Made by a program: the position numbers and the translations under genes. DNA of 64,000 nucleotides. It comes from Antedon mediterranea. Taxonomy: Eukaryota > Echinodermata > Crinoidea > Comatulida > Antedonidae. The stretch lies in contig NC_092671.1 in the NCBI RefSeq assembly GCF_964355755.1, positions 16,275,501-16,339,500 on the forward strand, written 5' to 3'. The notes below the pieces were generated by a model that did not search any database, was not told the DNA's origin, and saw only the letters and a list, made by a program, of their open reading frames with translations. Within the stretch, counting starts at the first letter, position 1, and every line of letters starts with the position of its first letter. This document shows, piece after piece, positions 38,597-48,649 of the stretch.

Positions 38597-39724
38597 AGGA
38601 ATGCCATCTTTGTGATAAGAATGATAACTGAAAGGGCAGTGGAGATGCAGAAAGATGTATACATGTGTTTCATAGACTACACCAAGGCATTTGACAAAGT
38701 AAGGCATGAGCAGCTATTTCAAGAACTTAGCAAGCTTGACCTACATGGAAAGGATCTTCGATTGTTGCAAAATTTGACTGCATGCATGAGGGTAGATGGG
38801 GAGTGCAGTGACTACACAAGTATTGAAAAAGGAGTGAGACAGGGCTGTGTAATGTCACCAGACTTGTTTAACTACTATAGCGAGTTGATCTTGAGGGAGC
38901 TAGAGAATGAGAAGGGTTTGAGAGTTTGTGGTAGAAATATTACAAACATCAGATATGCAGATGACACAGTTCTACTGGCAGAGTCAGCTGAAGATCTCCA
39001 AAGGTTGCTGGATGTGGTTGTAGTAGAGAGCGAAAAGATGGGTCTGTCTATAAATTGTAGTAAGACAGAGTGTTTAGTATTGTCAAAAAAGGAGAGTCCA
39101 ACGTGTAACCTTCGAGCAGGTGACCAGTTAATTCAGCAGGTGTCCTCTTTTAACTATCTTGGGAGCAAAATAACAGATGATGCCAGGTGTGTAACGGAGA
39201 TAAAGAGAAGGATAGTCCTTGCGAAATCCGCATTTGGAGAAATGGAGAATATCTTGAAGAACTGTGCGATGAGTATGGAAACCAGGTTGCGTGTATTAAA
39301 CTGCTACATCTATCCTGTGCTGATGTATGGAAGTGAAGCCTGGTCAATCACAACTGACCTCAGAAAAAGATTGGAAAGCTGTGAGATGTGGTTTCTAAGG
39401 AGAATGATGAGAATTCCATGGACAGATAGAGTTAGTAACGAAGATGTATTGATAAGAGCTAGAGTGTGCAGGAAACTACTGAAGGATATTAGGATTAGAC
39501 AGATGAGATTCATGGGACATGTGTTGAGGAAGGAAGGTCCGGAGAACTTGGCATTAACTGGGAAAATAGAAGGAAGAAGGAGCAGGGGGAGAAAAAGAGT
39601 CACTTGGTTGGCCAGCATAGCTGAATGGATTCGGAATAGAGGCGTGAATACCAAAGAAATGGAGTTGCTGAACATGGCAATAGACAGAGAATTGTGGCAC
39701 AACATGATCGCCAAAGTCTCATGA
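38597..39724 (+). pseudogene. RTE ORF, reverse transcriptase catalytic core and C-terminus
   Basis: Continues the same protein in a frame shifted by two bases: RNAIFVIRMITERAV follows directly where the upstream frame leaves off at DSGT. Counting from 38612, motif A is FIDYTKAFD (20-28), then GVRQGCVMSPDLF (74-86), the catalytic YADD (115-118), and the thumb stretch SINCSKTECLV and FNYLGSKIT. The C-terminus has MYGSEAWSI, FLRRMMRIPWTDRVS, GKIEGRRSRGRKRVTWL and IDRELWH, closely following the layout of BovB-type ORF2 ends. All catalytic Asp residues are present; only the upstream frame break is inactivating. The stop TGA is at 39722-39724. No RNase H or zinc-finger domain is seen. Confidence 0.9.
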
Positions 39725-39748
39725 TATGGCACTTCGAGAGAGAGAGAC

Positions 39749-40205
39749 TATAGTACAGGAAAATTTTCGAAAAATGGCCGATTTTCGACCCTTTTATTTT
39801 TTGACATAAATAGTTACTACTGCATAATAAACATGCGCAGAGACGAATAATTGGTTCTGCGCATGTCAATTGTGCTATAGTAACCAGTTTTGACATAAAT
39901 GGTTACTATAGCATAATAAACATGCGCAGAGGCGACTAATGGGTTCTGCGCATGTTAATTGAGCTATAGTAACCAATTTTATCGAAAAATAAAAAGGTCG
40001 AAAATTGGCCATTTTTTTGAAAAAATACCTGTACTATAGTACAGGGAAATTTCCGAAAACTGACCGATTTTCGACCCTTTTATTTTTTGACATAAATGGT
40101 TACTATTGCATAATAAACATGCGCAGAGACGAATAATGGTTTCTGCGCATGTCAATTGTGCTATAGTAACCAGTTTTGACATAAATGGTTACTATAGCAT
40201 AATAA
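39749..40205. repeat. Palindromic satellite, core type, right of the LINE
   Basis: Resumes mid-palindrome with TATAGTACAGG and continues as ordinary core units with GGTTACTACTGCATAATAAA, TCTGCGCATG and CAGTTTTATCG/TGACATAAATG. It proves the LINE interrupted a pre-existing unit. It grades abruptly into the diverged edge type at about 40206. Confidence 0.9.
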
Positions 40206-41450
40206 ACATTTCAAACATTTTTGATAAAAATTTAATTATTATGCAATAATATTGCCATATATGCGCATATATTGCGGGTTATCATCTTCTTATAGTCGTA
40301 GTAACCAGTTTTGTCAAAATATAAAAAGGTCGACATTTGGTCATTTTTGAAAATTTCCCTGTGCTATAGTATTGGGATTTTTTCAAAAATGGCCAAAATT
40401 TAATTATTTATGCAATAATATTGCCATATATGCGCATATATTGCGCTATCATCATCTTATAGAGTCATAGTAACCAGTTTTGTCAAAATATAAAAAGGTC
40501 GAAATGTTGTCATTTTTTAAAATTTCCCTCTACAGGGATTTTTTTCAAAAATGGCCAAAATATCGACTTTTTAAAATTTAATTATTATGCAATAATATTG
40601 CCATATATACGCATATATTGCGTTATCATCATCTTATAGAGTCATAGTAACCAGTTTTGTCAAAATATAAAAAGGTCGAAATTTTGTCATTTGAAAATTT
40701 GAAGATTTTTTCAAAAATGGCCAAAATATCGACTTTTTAAAATTTAATTATTATGCAAATAAAATTGGTCATTTCTGGACAAATTTCCCTGTAACAACAT
40801 AACTGGTTGCTATTATAATCATAATTGACATGCGCAGATCACACTATATGATTCTGCGCATATCAATTACGATATAGTAACCAGTTATATCAAAATAAAA
40901 AAGCAATTGGCAATTCTCCGAAAAATTTTCTATTCTTCGTAACTGGTTACTATATAATAATTGACACACACAGAACATGCATGTCAATTATGATAATAGT
41001 AATCAGTTATATAAAAAAATATAAGGATTGAGATTTGGCAATGTTTTTTTTCTTCTATTATTATTAGTACAGGGATTTTTTCGAAAAATGAATATGATTC
41101 TGCGCATATCAATTTAGATATAGTAACCAGTTATATAAACAAATTTAAGGATTTAAATTTGGAAATTTTCCAAAAACATTTTTTTTTTAAATGGCAAAAT
41201 TTCGACCTTTCTATTTTTCGACATAACTGGTTACCATTTCATAATTGACATATGCATAACACATTATATGATTCTGCGCATGTCAATTATGTTATGGTAA
41301 CCAGTTAAATAAAAAAATAAAGGGGTCGAAATGTTTTCGAAAATGTCTCTTTACTATAATAGTACAGTGATTTTTTTTCTTCCAAGAAATGGACACATTT
41401 CGACCTTTCTATTTCTTTTTTTGAAATAACTGGTGACTATATCATTATAT
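40206..41450. repeat. Right decayed edge of the palindromic satellite
   Basis: Units with ATGCAATAATATTGCCATAT, ATGCGCATATATTGCG and TAGAGTCATAGTAACCAG at about 160-bp spacing (40206-40770). More decayed units (40790-41450) follow, with AACTGGTTGCTATTATAATC, GATTCTGCGCATATCAAT and TAGTAACCAGTTAT. They mirror the left edge, as expected if unequal exchange homogenised only the middle of the array. Confidence 0.8.
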
Positions 41451-41584
41451 ATTATGATAATACAAGAATAATATTATTATGTATTATATTAAAATAACAT
41501 TTGGTTTTTAATAATTTTATATTAAATGTTATATTTATATGGATTTCATAAACACAGCTACTTTTGTGTTAATTATGTCAACAA

Positions 41585-41695
41585 GCGACCAAATAATCCT
41601 AGGCCTAGCAAGGCTAAAACGCGTAGGCTAGGCTTAGCTTTACTATCATGGCCTAGGCTAGACCTAGCCTAGGCCTAGCTTGGCTGAAAGGCAAA
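41585..41695. repeat. Cluster of AGGCCTAG/TAGGCCTA motifs
   Basis: A tight run of palindromic hexamers and octamers (CCTAGGCCTAG, TAGGCTAGG, CCTAGGCTAG, AGCCTAGGCCTAG). Single copies of TAGGCCTA or AGGCCTA are scattered through the window. This cluster may be a nucleation point of a cryptic simple repeat. Confidence 0.55.
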
Positions 41696-41699
41696 ACTT

Positions 41700-42820
41700 C
41701 GACAGACAATTGGAACTAATCTAGGCTAATTATGGTTTTTCCAACAATTCCACGTCTTGTAAGGATGTCTCCATTAATTAATAAAAATCCTAAAAACGAT
41801 TTAAAGCTAATTTAAATGCCTTTTTGAATGAAATTAGTACATATATATGTCCAAATCGTACAAAAAAATCTGCTGCTCGCGGTGGTGTTTACAAACGAAA
41901 CTGAGGCCAGACGACAGGTGGCGCTGTTGTATTTCACACAGTACAGAGCCATATTACAGTATCTAAAATTTAAGGTAATTTGTATACTAGATTTATTTTC
42001 ATCCGCGAAACGTTTTTTTTTTTCGTACGCAAAAATGTTTCAAAAAGTACTATTTAACGATCGTTGAATAGTGCGTACTATTGCACGCCATGTGACCCAC
42101 ATTCGTCCAATCAAATGACAGGAATTTATTTAGGTGTTATATAATACGTCCTATTTAACGATGGTTAAGATGTAGGCCTACTTTTTTTGTGACTACGAAA
42201 AAAACCTATTGAACGAGTTTTAGGTGTAAGATAAGAACGACGGTGATTTTATTCTCATATAGGCCTAGAATAGATTTTCTTGCTTAGAAATAAACGTACT
42301 GTTATGATTGTGAATTGAAAAAGCGTGACGAACATTACCTTATTTGGTATTCTACGCGCAAAGTACACCCTCAGTTTGTTACTTTACGCGGCCTTATCTA
42401 AAACTGTTTTATAGCAATGGTCTAACAGAGATGGCTTTAGTAAGACCTTCTATCTGATAAAGCCGGCTTTAATCGGGGAGTTAAGACCATCAGTTAGACT
42501 GTTTAATAGCAATCCGCCCCAGAGGTGTGTTTATAAAATCCAAATAAATATAATATTTAATATTATTATGAAAAAAAACAAAATATAGATAATTGTTATG
42601 CAATGTAAATATATTACACAAAAAAACAAATAGATATTAGCTGTGTCAATGTGAATCAATATGTAGGCCTACCCTTTATTCAATCTTATTTAATTGACAT
42701 GAATCCATTTAGGTCTATTTATATAAAACAAGTAATGAATGTTTATAATCTTCGCCTCGTGGAAATATAACCTTTCATCATTCACCGAACAATATTCCAC
42801 TAAAAAAATTCAATAATTTT
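41700..42820. other. Non-coding DNA with one near-perfect palindrome
   Basis: CTATTTAACGATCGTTGAATAG at about 42049-42070 is a near-perfect palindrome centred on CGATCG, and TATTTAACGATGGTTAAG recurs near 42152. A 79-codon ORF across it has no recognisable domain. Confidence 0.35.
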
Positions 42821-42829
42821 TTTAATGAA

Positions 42830-43340
42830 TTTTAAAAAGTTGATATGTTGGCAATTTTCGAGAACAAAAGTCAAAAGTACAGAAAAAAGTATATATTTCA
42901 AAATGTTATAGAATAATATTGCTATAGGCCTATATGACTATATATTTCGTTTTTATTATCATCTAAATTTAAAATGGGTCTATTTTTACAGGGATTATTC
43001 GCAATTCTGGCAAAATGTTAACTTTTCAAGATTTAATTATTATTATGCAATTATATTTATAAATATATTGCTTTATGTTGACCATAAATCGCGATATCAC
43101 CTTATAGACCCAAATATTTTGCTATTTAATAAAAACTCTGTAGGCAAAACATGGATAAAAAAAAAATTGGCCAATAATATACTGTATTGCGTTATTATCT
43201 TTTTTACTAGATTCATACAATAGTAATGTTATGTCAGAAAATAAAACGAAATTTGCAAATTTTTTTTTAAATGGTCAAAAAATGGCCCTTCCATATTCAA
43301 TTACACTATGCAATAATATTGCTACATATAACCAAACATA
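42830..43340. repeat. Very decayed satellite remnants
   Basis: Traces of the edge-type unit remain: TTTTAAAAAGTTGATATGTT, TTACAGGGATTATTCGCAAT, TTTAATTATTATTATGCAAT and ATGCAATAATATTGCTACAT. Spacing is irregular, as expected for the oldest periphery of the array. Confidence 0.45.
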
Positions 43341-43990
43341 CTGTATCAGAAGCGATGCTGTACCTTAATTTATAATATGACTGAATGTAAACATTTTAAA
43401 AATAAATATTTCAGTATTTCTATTTTTAAAACTTATTTTTATGAAACAACAAGTCTTTAGAAGATAGATTATTACTGAGAAAGAGAAAGGGCAAACTACT
43501 ACTACAGATGATTTTTTTATTTCCATATTGTTTTTCAAACAATTAATATATTATTTACAATTTCAAATTTTAACTACATAAGTAATTAATTTCAAGACAG
43601 GACAATATACATTGAATTGGTTGTTCAACCACATTAAGTATACTAACTGATAACTCTTAGTTTTTTTGCACATTTCATTTTTCTTTCTGTCGAATTTCAA
43701 CACGTCAATAAACTAATAAAATCGCTAATTCGTTACTATTACATTAGCTATTACAGAGGCCAGATAAACTAATCAATTAAACCACATATAATGTAATCCA
43801 TGAACCTACCATTATAAGCAGACCAGAATTCGCCCATTAGGAACACACATCAGCTGTTGGAACTTAACAAACCAACAATTATACACAAATCAACCAACCA
43901 ACTTTTCTTCCGATAAATCAATCATTCTACACGTGCACACCAAATCGACCTTTTTCTACACATACTCCATTTTATTGTTCTACCCACATA

Positions 43991-44810
43991 CACCATTCAA
44001 TTGTTCTATCTACATACCATTCTACAGTTGTATCCACATACACCATTCTATTGTTCTATCCACATACCATTCTACAGTTGTATCCACATACACCATTCTA
44101 TTGTTCTATCTACATACCATTCTACAGTTGTATCCACATACACCATTCTATTGTTCTATCCACATACCATTCTACAGTTGTATCCACATACACCATTCTA
44201 TTGTTCTATCCACATACCATTCTACAGTTGTATCCACATACACCATTCTATTGTTCTATCTACATACCATTCTACAGTTGTATCCACATACACCATTCTA
44301 TTGTTCTATCCACATACCATTCTACAGTTGTATCCACATACACCATTCTATTGTTCTATCCACATACCATTCTACAGTTGTATCCACATACACCATTCTA
44401 TTGTTCTATCCACATACTATTCTACAGTTGTATCCACATACACCATTCTATTGTTCTATCCACATACCATCATACAGTTGTATCCACATACACCATTCTA
44501 TTGTTCTATCCACATACCATTCTACAGTTGTATCCACATACACCATTCTATTGTTCTATCCACATACCATTCTACAGTTGTATCCACATACACCATTCTA
44601 TTGTTCTATCCACATACCATTCTACAGTTGTATCCACATACACCATTCTATTGTTCTATCCACATACCATTCTACAGTTGTATCCACATACACCATTCTA
44701 TTGTTCTATCTACATACCATTCTACAGTTGTATCCACATACACCATTATATTGTTATTCAACAGTTTTATCCACATACACCATCCTACAGTTCTTTCCAC
44801 ATATTCGCAA
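43991..44810. repeat. 50-bp minisatellite, about 15 copies
   Basis: A strict 50-bp period from 43991 to 44740, each unit being CACCATTCTATTGTTCTATC followed by CACATACCATTCTACAGTTG and TATCCACATA. The tail degenerates to about 44810. Each unit is itself a diverged pair of half-units of about 26 and 24 bp (CACCATTCTATTGTTCTATC / CCATTCTACAGTTGTATC). Because 50 is not a multiple of 3 and no forward-frame stop occurs, all three forward frames are open for 262-309 codons. These ORFs are repeat artefacts, with a 50-residue super-period that cycles through all frames. Confidence 0.95.
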
Positions 44811-44814
44811 ACCA

Positions 44815-46985
44815 GCTTTTCTATTCACAAACACCATAAATTAAGTCATGTCAAAAGTAATATTTATTTCATAATACAATATAATAATTTGATTAAACTA
44901 AGAAAAGTAAAATCTCCAAAAAGCTTGTGAGAGGCAGCAGCGGCCCACAAAACAATCAACTATTCCACACATGTGTGACACATACTAACCACTCTACCTA
45001 CAAAATCGATCATTTAATGCACAACCTAACCAATCATCCAACTAATAATTTTTTTTTTTAATTTCTTTTAAATTTACTGCAATAGGCCTATAACACTTCG
45101 TTTGAAGAGACAGAAACATGACGGTGATTTGTTTTGTTTTTTAAATACAATTTTAATATTCACAAGAAATGATGCAATCAATGGAAAATGTCCTTAAAAA
45201 AAAATATTAATCCATAGAAAATTATGGGTTTATATTGTCCTGAAGCAAGGTGAATATAAATAAATTATTAACACATTAACTGAAAAATTTATTCTAATAA
45301 GTTTAATATAAAATGCAATTTCAGTTAATATACGGCAATCGTACTTTCAAATGTCTTCTTAATTCCAATTTGATTTCATAAATGTTTGTTAACAAAAAGA
45401 AAAATGAAATTAGCAAAAAAAAATAACATCGTACTTTATACAGAGTAAAAATGTATATCGGTACGGATGTTGTACACGCTTCTAATTTAGATGTGTCTGA
45501 TAGAATCTGTGCTAATCTGTGAATGTTTAAATTGTATCAAATACTTGCCACTGGTTATATCGAACGAATGTTTTTTAACAACATTTTGACAATGATTTAC
45601 ACAGCAATACGTTTGCTATTAGATTTATCAATATTGCTTTTAATTAAATTTACAGCTCAGAGAAGAAAAAGAGGCATGTCTGTAAGAAGAAGAAAATAAA
45701 TAGGCACGATGTACACTCCAGTAGCAGGCACTAAAATACAGCAGAATTTACATAAATTGGAATACCATTTTGTGTATTACGTATATCTGTTCGCTACCCA
45801 TCAACATTTGTTTTTCTAAGTGGGTCAACCAATCTAGAAATTAATAAAATATTATCATAAAAATAGTCATATTGAAATGCTTAAATGTAAACATTGCTTT
45901 GATTAAATTAGGACTACTATTGTTGAAAATACGCAGAAAAACATTGTTAATAATAATTATTATTATATTGAGGTTAATAATATTGCGCCATTATTATAAC
46001 CTTGCATTATTACTGAAAGTGCATATTGCATGTGAGTGCTGAGCGAGCAGAGTCCTCCTAAAAACACAAACCGAATAATGGAGTATGAAGTGTACAGTCG
46101 TCACTATCAATATATTTCACACGCACTGAGCAGAAGCCGTAAACTTAGGAAAGTCATCTTAGGCCAATGTTTTTTAGTCAAACAATGAACTTTCGGATCT
46201 GACAAGCAATGATGCGTGACAGTAAGAAGCATCAATGCAAAACTTACCTAAAATAACTACTCTCTCTATCAATTTGAATCTGGTAACTCAGTTTTCTAAT
46301 AGTCTATTATTGGCATTGTCCTTACATCGTGTCCATACATCTTTAAAAAAAATGAAAGTATAACAACTTTGAACGCAATACGACATTGTATAAAAGTGAA
46401 TTGTACAGTCGTCGTATACTTTTATTGACATTATACACTAAAACTGAATTGAAGACCAATAATTGTATGTTATGCTCATGTGTACCTGTATTAGGTTCGT
46501 ACAATATGTTGGACTACTTTTAGGCGCACCTTTAGTGACTTTCTTAGTATCATGAGTTTAACTTTACATATAAACATTTTATAGCGGTATATAATTTGTT
46601 AAATGATGTTTCTGGTTGAGAAATAATTGGACCTGGTAAAGGTGTTGTGTCTGTGATTACCTATACTTTGAATGCAATTTGCAAATAATATTTAATAAAC
46701 AAAATTATGGTGACAACTCGTAAAAACATTTAGAAAGTACTTTGACGCTGTGACCGAAAATTTAAAGCACACATCCAGCTAAGTTATTAGGAATTACAAG
46801 AGGAAAACAAATTCATTAACAAAGTTGTTCTCTGAAAATCGGACGATATACTTTCTCCGGTGCTTAGGCCTATACAACAGAAGACAACTGCATAAATGCG
46901 ATTGCGCTATGCGTGAATAGTTATAAGAAATTGTTACGTAATAACAGAATAAAATACGATCGTGCCGTGTTCCCATTGTTCACTG
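44815..46985. other. AT-rich non-coding DNA between two minisatellites
   Basis: No supported gene. A few splice-like sites occur on both strands but none joins in phase to neighbouring exons. Confidence 0.4.
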
Positions 46986-46999
46986 TCTAGCTGTAGAGA

Positions 47000-48350
47000 T
47001 GGGAGCAGTGTATAATGGTGTGTTCCTATTGTTCACTGTTGGTACAGATGGGATCAGTGTATGTTGGTGTGTTCACATTGGTCACTGTTGGTACAGATGG
47101 GATCAGTGTATGATGGTGTGTTCCCTTGGAAACTGTTGGTACAGATAGGATCAGTGTATGATGGCGTGTTCCCTTGATAAATGTTGGTACATATGGGATC
47201 AGTGTATGATGGCAGGTTCCCTTGGTCACTGTTGGTACATATAGGATCAGTGTATAATGGCGTGTTCCTATTGTCCACTTTGTTGGTACAGATGGGAAGC
47301 AGTGTATGATGGCGTGTTCGCATTGTTCACTGTTGGTACAGATGGGCTCAATGTATAATGGTGTGTTCGCATTGTTCACTGTTGGTACAGATGGGATCTG
47401 TGTATGATGGTGTGTTTCCATTGTTCACGGTTGGTATAGATGGGGGATCGGTGTATGATGGCAGGTTTCCTTTGTCACTTTTGGTACAGATGAGATCAGT
47501 GTATAATGGCGTGTTCCCATTGTCCACTCTCTTGGTACAGATGGGAAGCAGTGTATGTTGGTGTGTTCGCATTGTTCACTGTTGGTACAGATGGGATCAG
47601 TGTATGTTGGTGTGTTCACATTGGTCACTGTTGGTACAGATGGGATCAGTGTATGATGGTGTGTTCCCTTGGAAACTGTTGGTACAGATAGGATCAGTGT
47701 ATGATGGCGTGTTCCCTTGATAAATGTTGGTACATATGGGATCAGTGTATGATGGCAGGTTCCCTTGGTCACTGTTGGTACATATAGGATCAGTGTATAA
47801 TGGCGTGTTCCTATTGTCCACTTTGTTGGTACAGATGGGAAGCAGTGTATGATGGCGTGTTCGCATTGTTCACTGTTGGTACAGATGGGCTCAATGTATA
47901 ATGGTGTGTTCGCATTGTTCACTGTTGGTACAGATGGGATCTGTGTATGATGGTGTGTTTCCATTGTTCACGGTTGGTATAGATGGGGGATCGGTGTATG
48001 ATGGCAGGTTTCTTTTGTCACTTTTGGTACAGATGAGATCAGTGTATAATGGCGTGTTCCCATTGTCCACTCTCTTGGTACAGATGGGAAGCAGTGTATG
48101 TTGGTGTGTTCGCATTGTTCACTGTTGGTACAGATGGGATCCGTGTATGATGGTGTGTTTCCATTGTTCACTGTTGGTACAGATTGGATCATTGTATGAT
48201 GGCGTGTTCCCATTGTTCACTGTTGGTACAGCTGTGATCAGAGTATGATGGCGTGTTCCCATTTTTCACTATAGGTTCAGATGGGATCAGTGTATGATGG
48301 CGTGTTCCCTTGTCCACTCTGTTGTTACAGATGGGATCAGTGTTTGATAC
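47000..48350. repeat. 49-bp minisatellite with a 543-bp higher-order repeat
   Basis: About 27 units of 48-51 bp of the type GTTGGTACAGATGGGATCAG, TGTATGATGGTGTGTTCCC, ATTGTTCACT. A pattern of distinguishable units recurs at exactly 543 bp (ATGTTGGTGTGTTCACATTG at 47061 and 47604), that is 11 units per higher-order repeat. The two copies (about 47040-47582 and 47583-48125) differ at only a few bases. Minus-strand ORFs (up to 179 codons repeating YTDPICTNSEQ) and a plus ORF of 120 codons are repeat translations. Confidence 0.95.
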
Positions 48351-48446
48351 ACTTGTAACGGATCATCGTTGATGTTAATAAAGTACGATCGATTTAATGT
48401 GTTTTCATTACGGTAATAATATATAAAACTTTCGGAAAGTACTCAC

Positions 48447-48479
48447 GTCTATTATTCTCAAGAAGGCAATTGATTGAAC
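48447..48479 (-). CDS. Possible fourth exon (33 bp) of the secreted-protein gene
   Basis: On the minus strand, GATGTTTCAG/GTTCAATC forms an acceptor and ATAGAC/GTGAGTACT a donor, bracketing 33 bp. Joined in phase 1 to the exon at 48527-48631, it stays open and reads VKR-SINCLLENNR, creating a Lys-Arg pair at the junction. In peptide-hormone precursors such a pair is a usual cleavage site. Against it, the intervening intron would be only 47 nt (48480-48526), shorter than normal in deuterostomes. Such a microexon could also arise by chance. It may be alternative or false. Confidence 0.25.
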
Positions 48480-48526
48480 CTGAAACATCGTCTATCATTA
48501 TAGCATCACAGTAATGTAATACTTAC

Positions 48527-48631
48527 GTTTAACTTCTGGTTCATTTATTGATTGATCTTCACCAAAAAGAAAACCTATAACAACTTCCATCATGCACATT
48601 TTGCTTTCTGCTTGTGAAGGCAATTGCTGAT
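48527..48631 (-). CDS. Secreted protein gene, third coding exon (105 bp)
   Basis: On the minus strand the acceptor is CTTATACAG/ATCAGC and the donor AAAC/GTAAGTATT, an almost ideal U1 match. Entered in phase 1, as required by the upstream exon, it is open throughout, giving D-QQLPSQAESK, MCMMEVVIGFLFGED, QSINEPEVK and one leftover base. The other two frames contain stops. The segment mixes a polar N-terminal part with a hydrophobic patch (MMEVVIGFLFG) and one Cys. I do not recognise a family. If the donor were not used the frame would stop after 8 further codons, so a terminal exon is a possible alternative. Length and phase fit an internal exon. Confidence 0.6.
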
Positions 48632-48649
48632 CTGTATAAGAAATAAAAT

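Larger units (their letters stand above)
36627..39748 (+). mobile_element. RTE (BovB-like) non-LTR retrotransposon inserted in the satellite
   Basis: About 3.1 kb of sequence foreign to the satellite, compositionally richer in G+C. It has a 5' region of about 260 bp with GAAGAAGGCAACGGGAAACC, a motif typical of RTE 5' UTRs. An endonuclease/reverse-transcriptase ORF follows, split by a frame break. The 3' UTR is very short and ends in a (GA)n microsatellite (39737-39747). Short 3' UTRs ending in simple repeats and the lack of an RNase H domain are RTE features. The satellite reads ...AATCCCTGTAC up to 36626 and resumes TATAGTACAGG at 39749. TATAG at 36629-36633 and 39749-39753 may be the target duplication. 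Confidence 0.9.

Noticed and set aside
24890-40205. CRISPR-like array of regular repeats
   Set aside because: Units are long, contiguous and lack unique spacers; the DNA is eukaryotic with introns, SINE and LINEs.
43933-44930. Three overlapping forward ORFs of 262-309 codons
   Set aside because: All three frames of a 50-bp minisatellite; no stop in the unit explains their length.
47026-48248. Long ORFs on both strands (up to 179 codons) with repeated ICTNSEQ or YDGVFP
   Set aside because: Direct translation of the 49-bp minisatellite; duplicated exactly with its 543-bp higher-order repeat.
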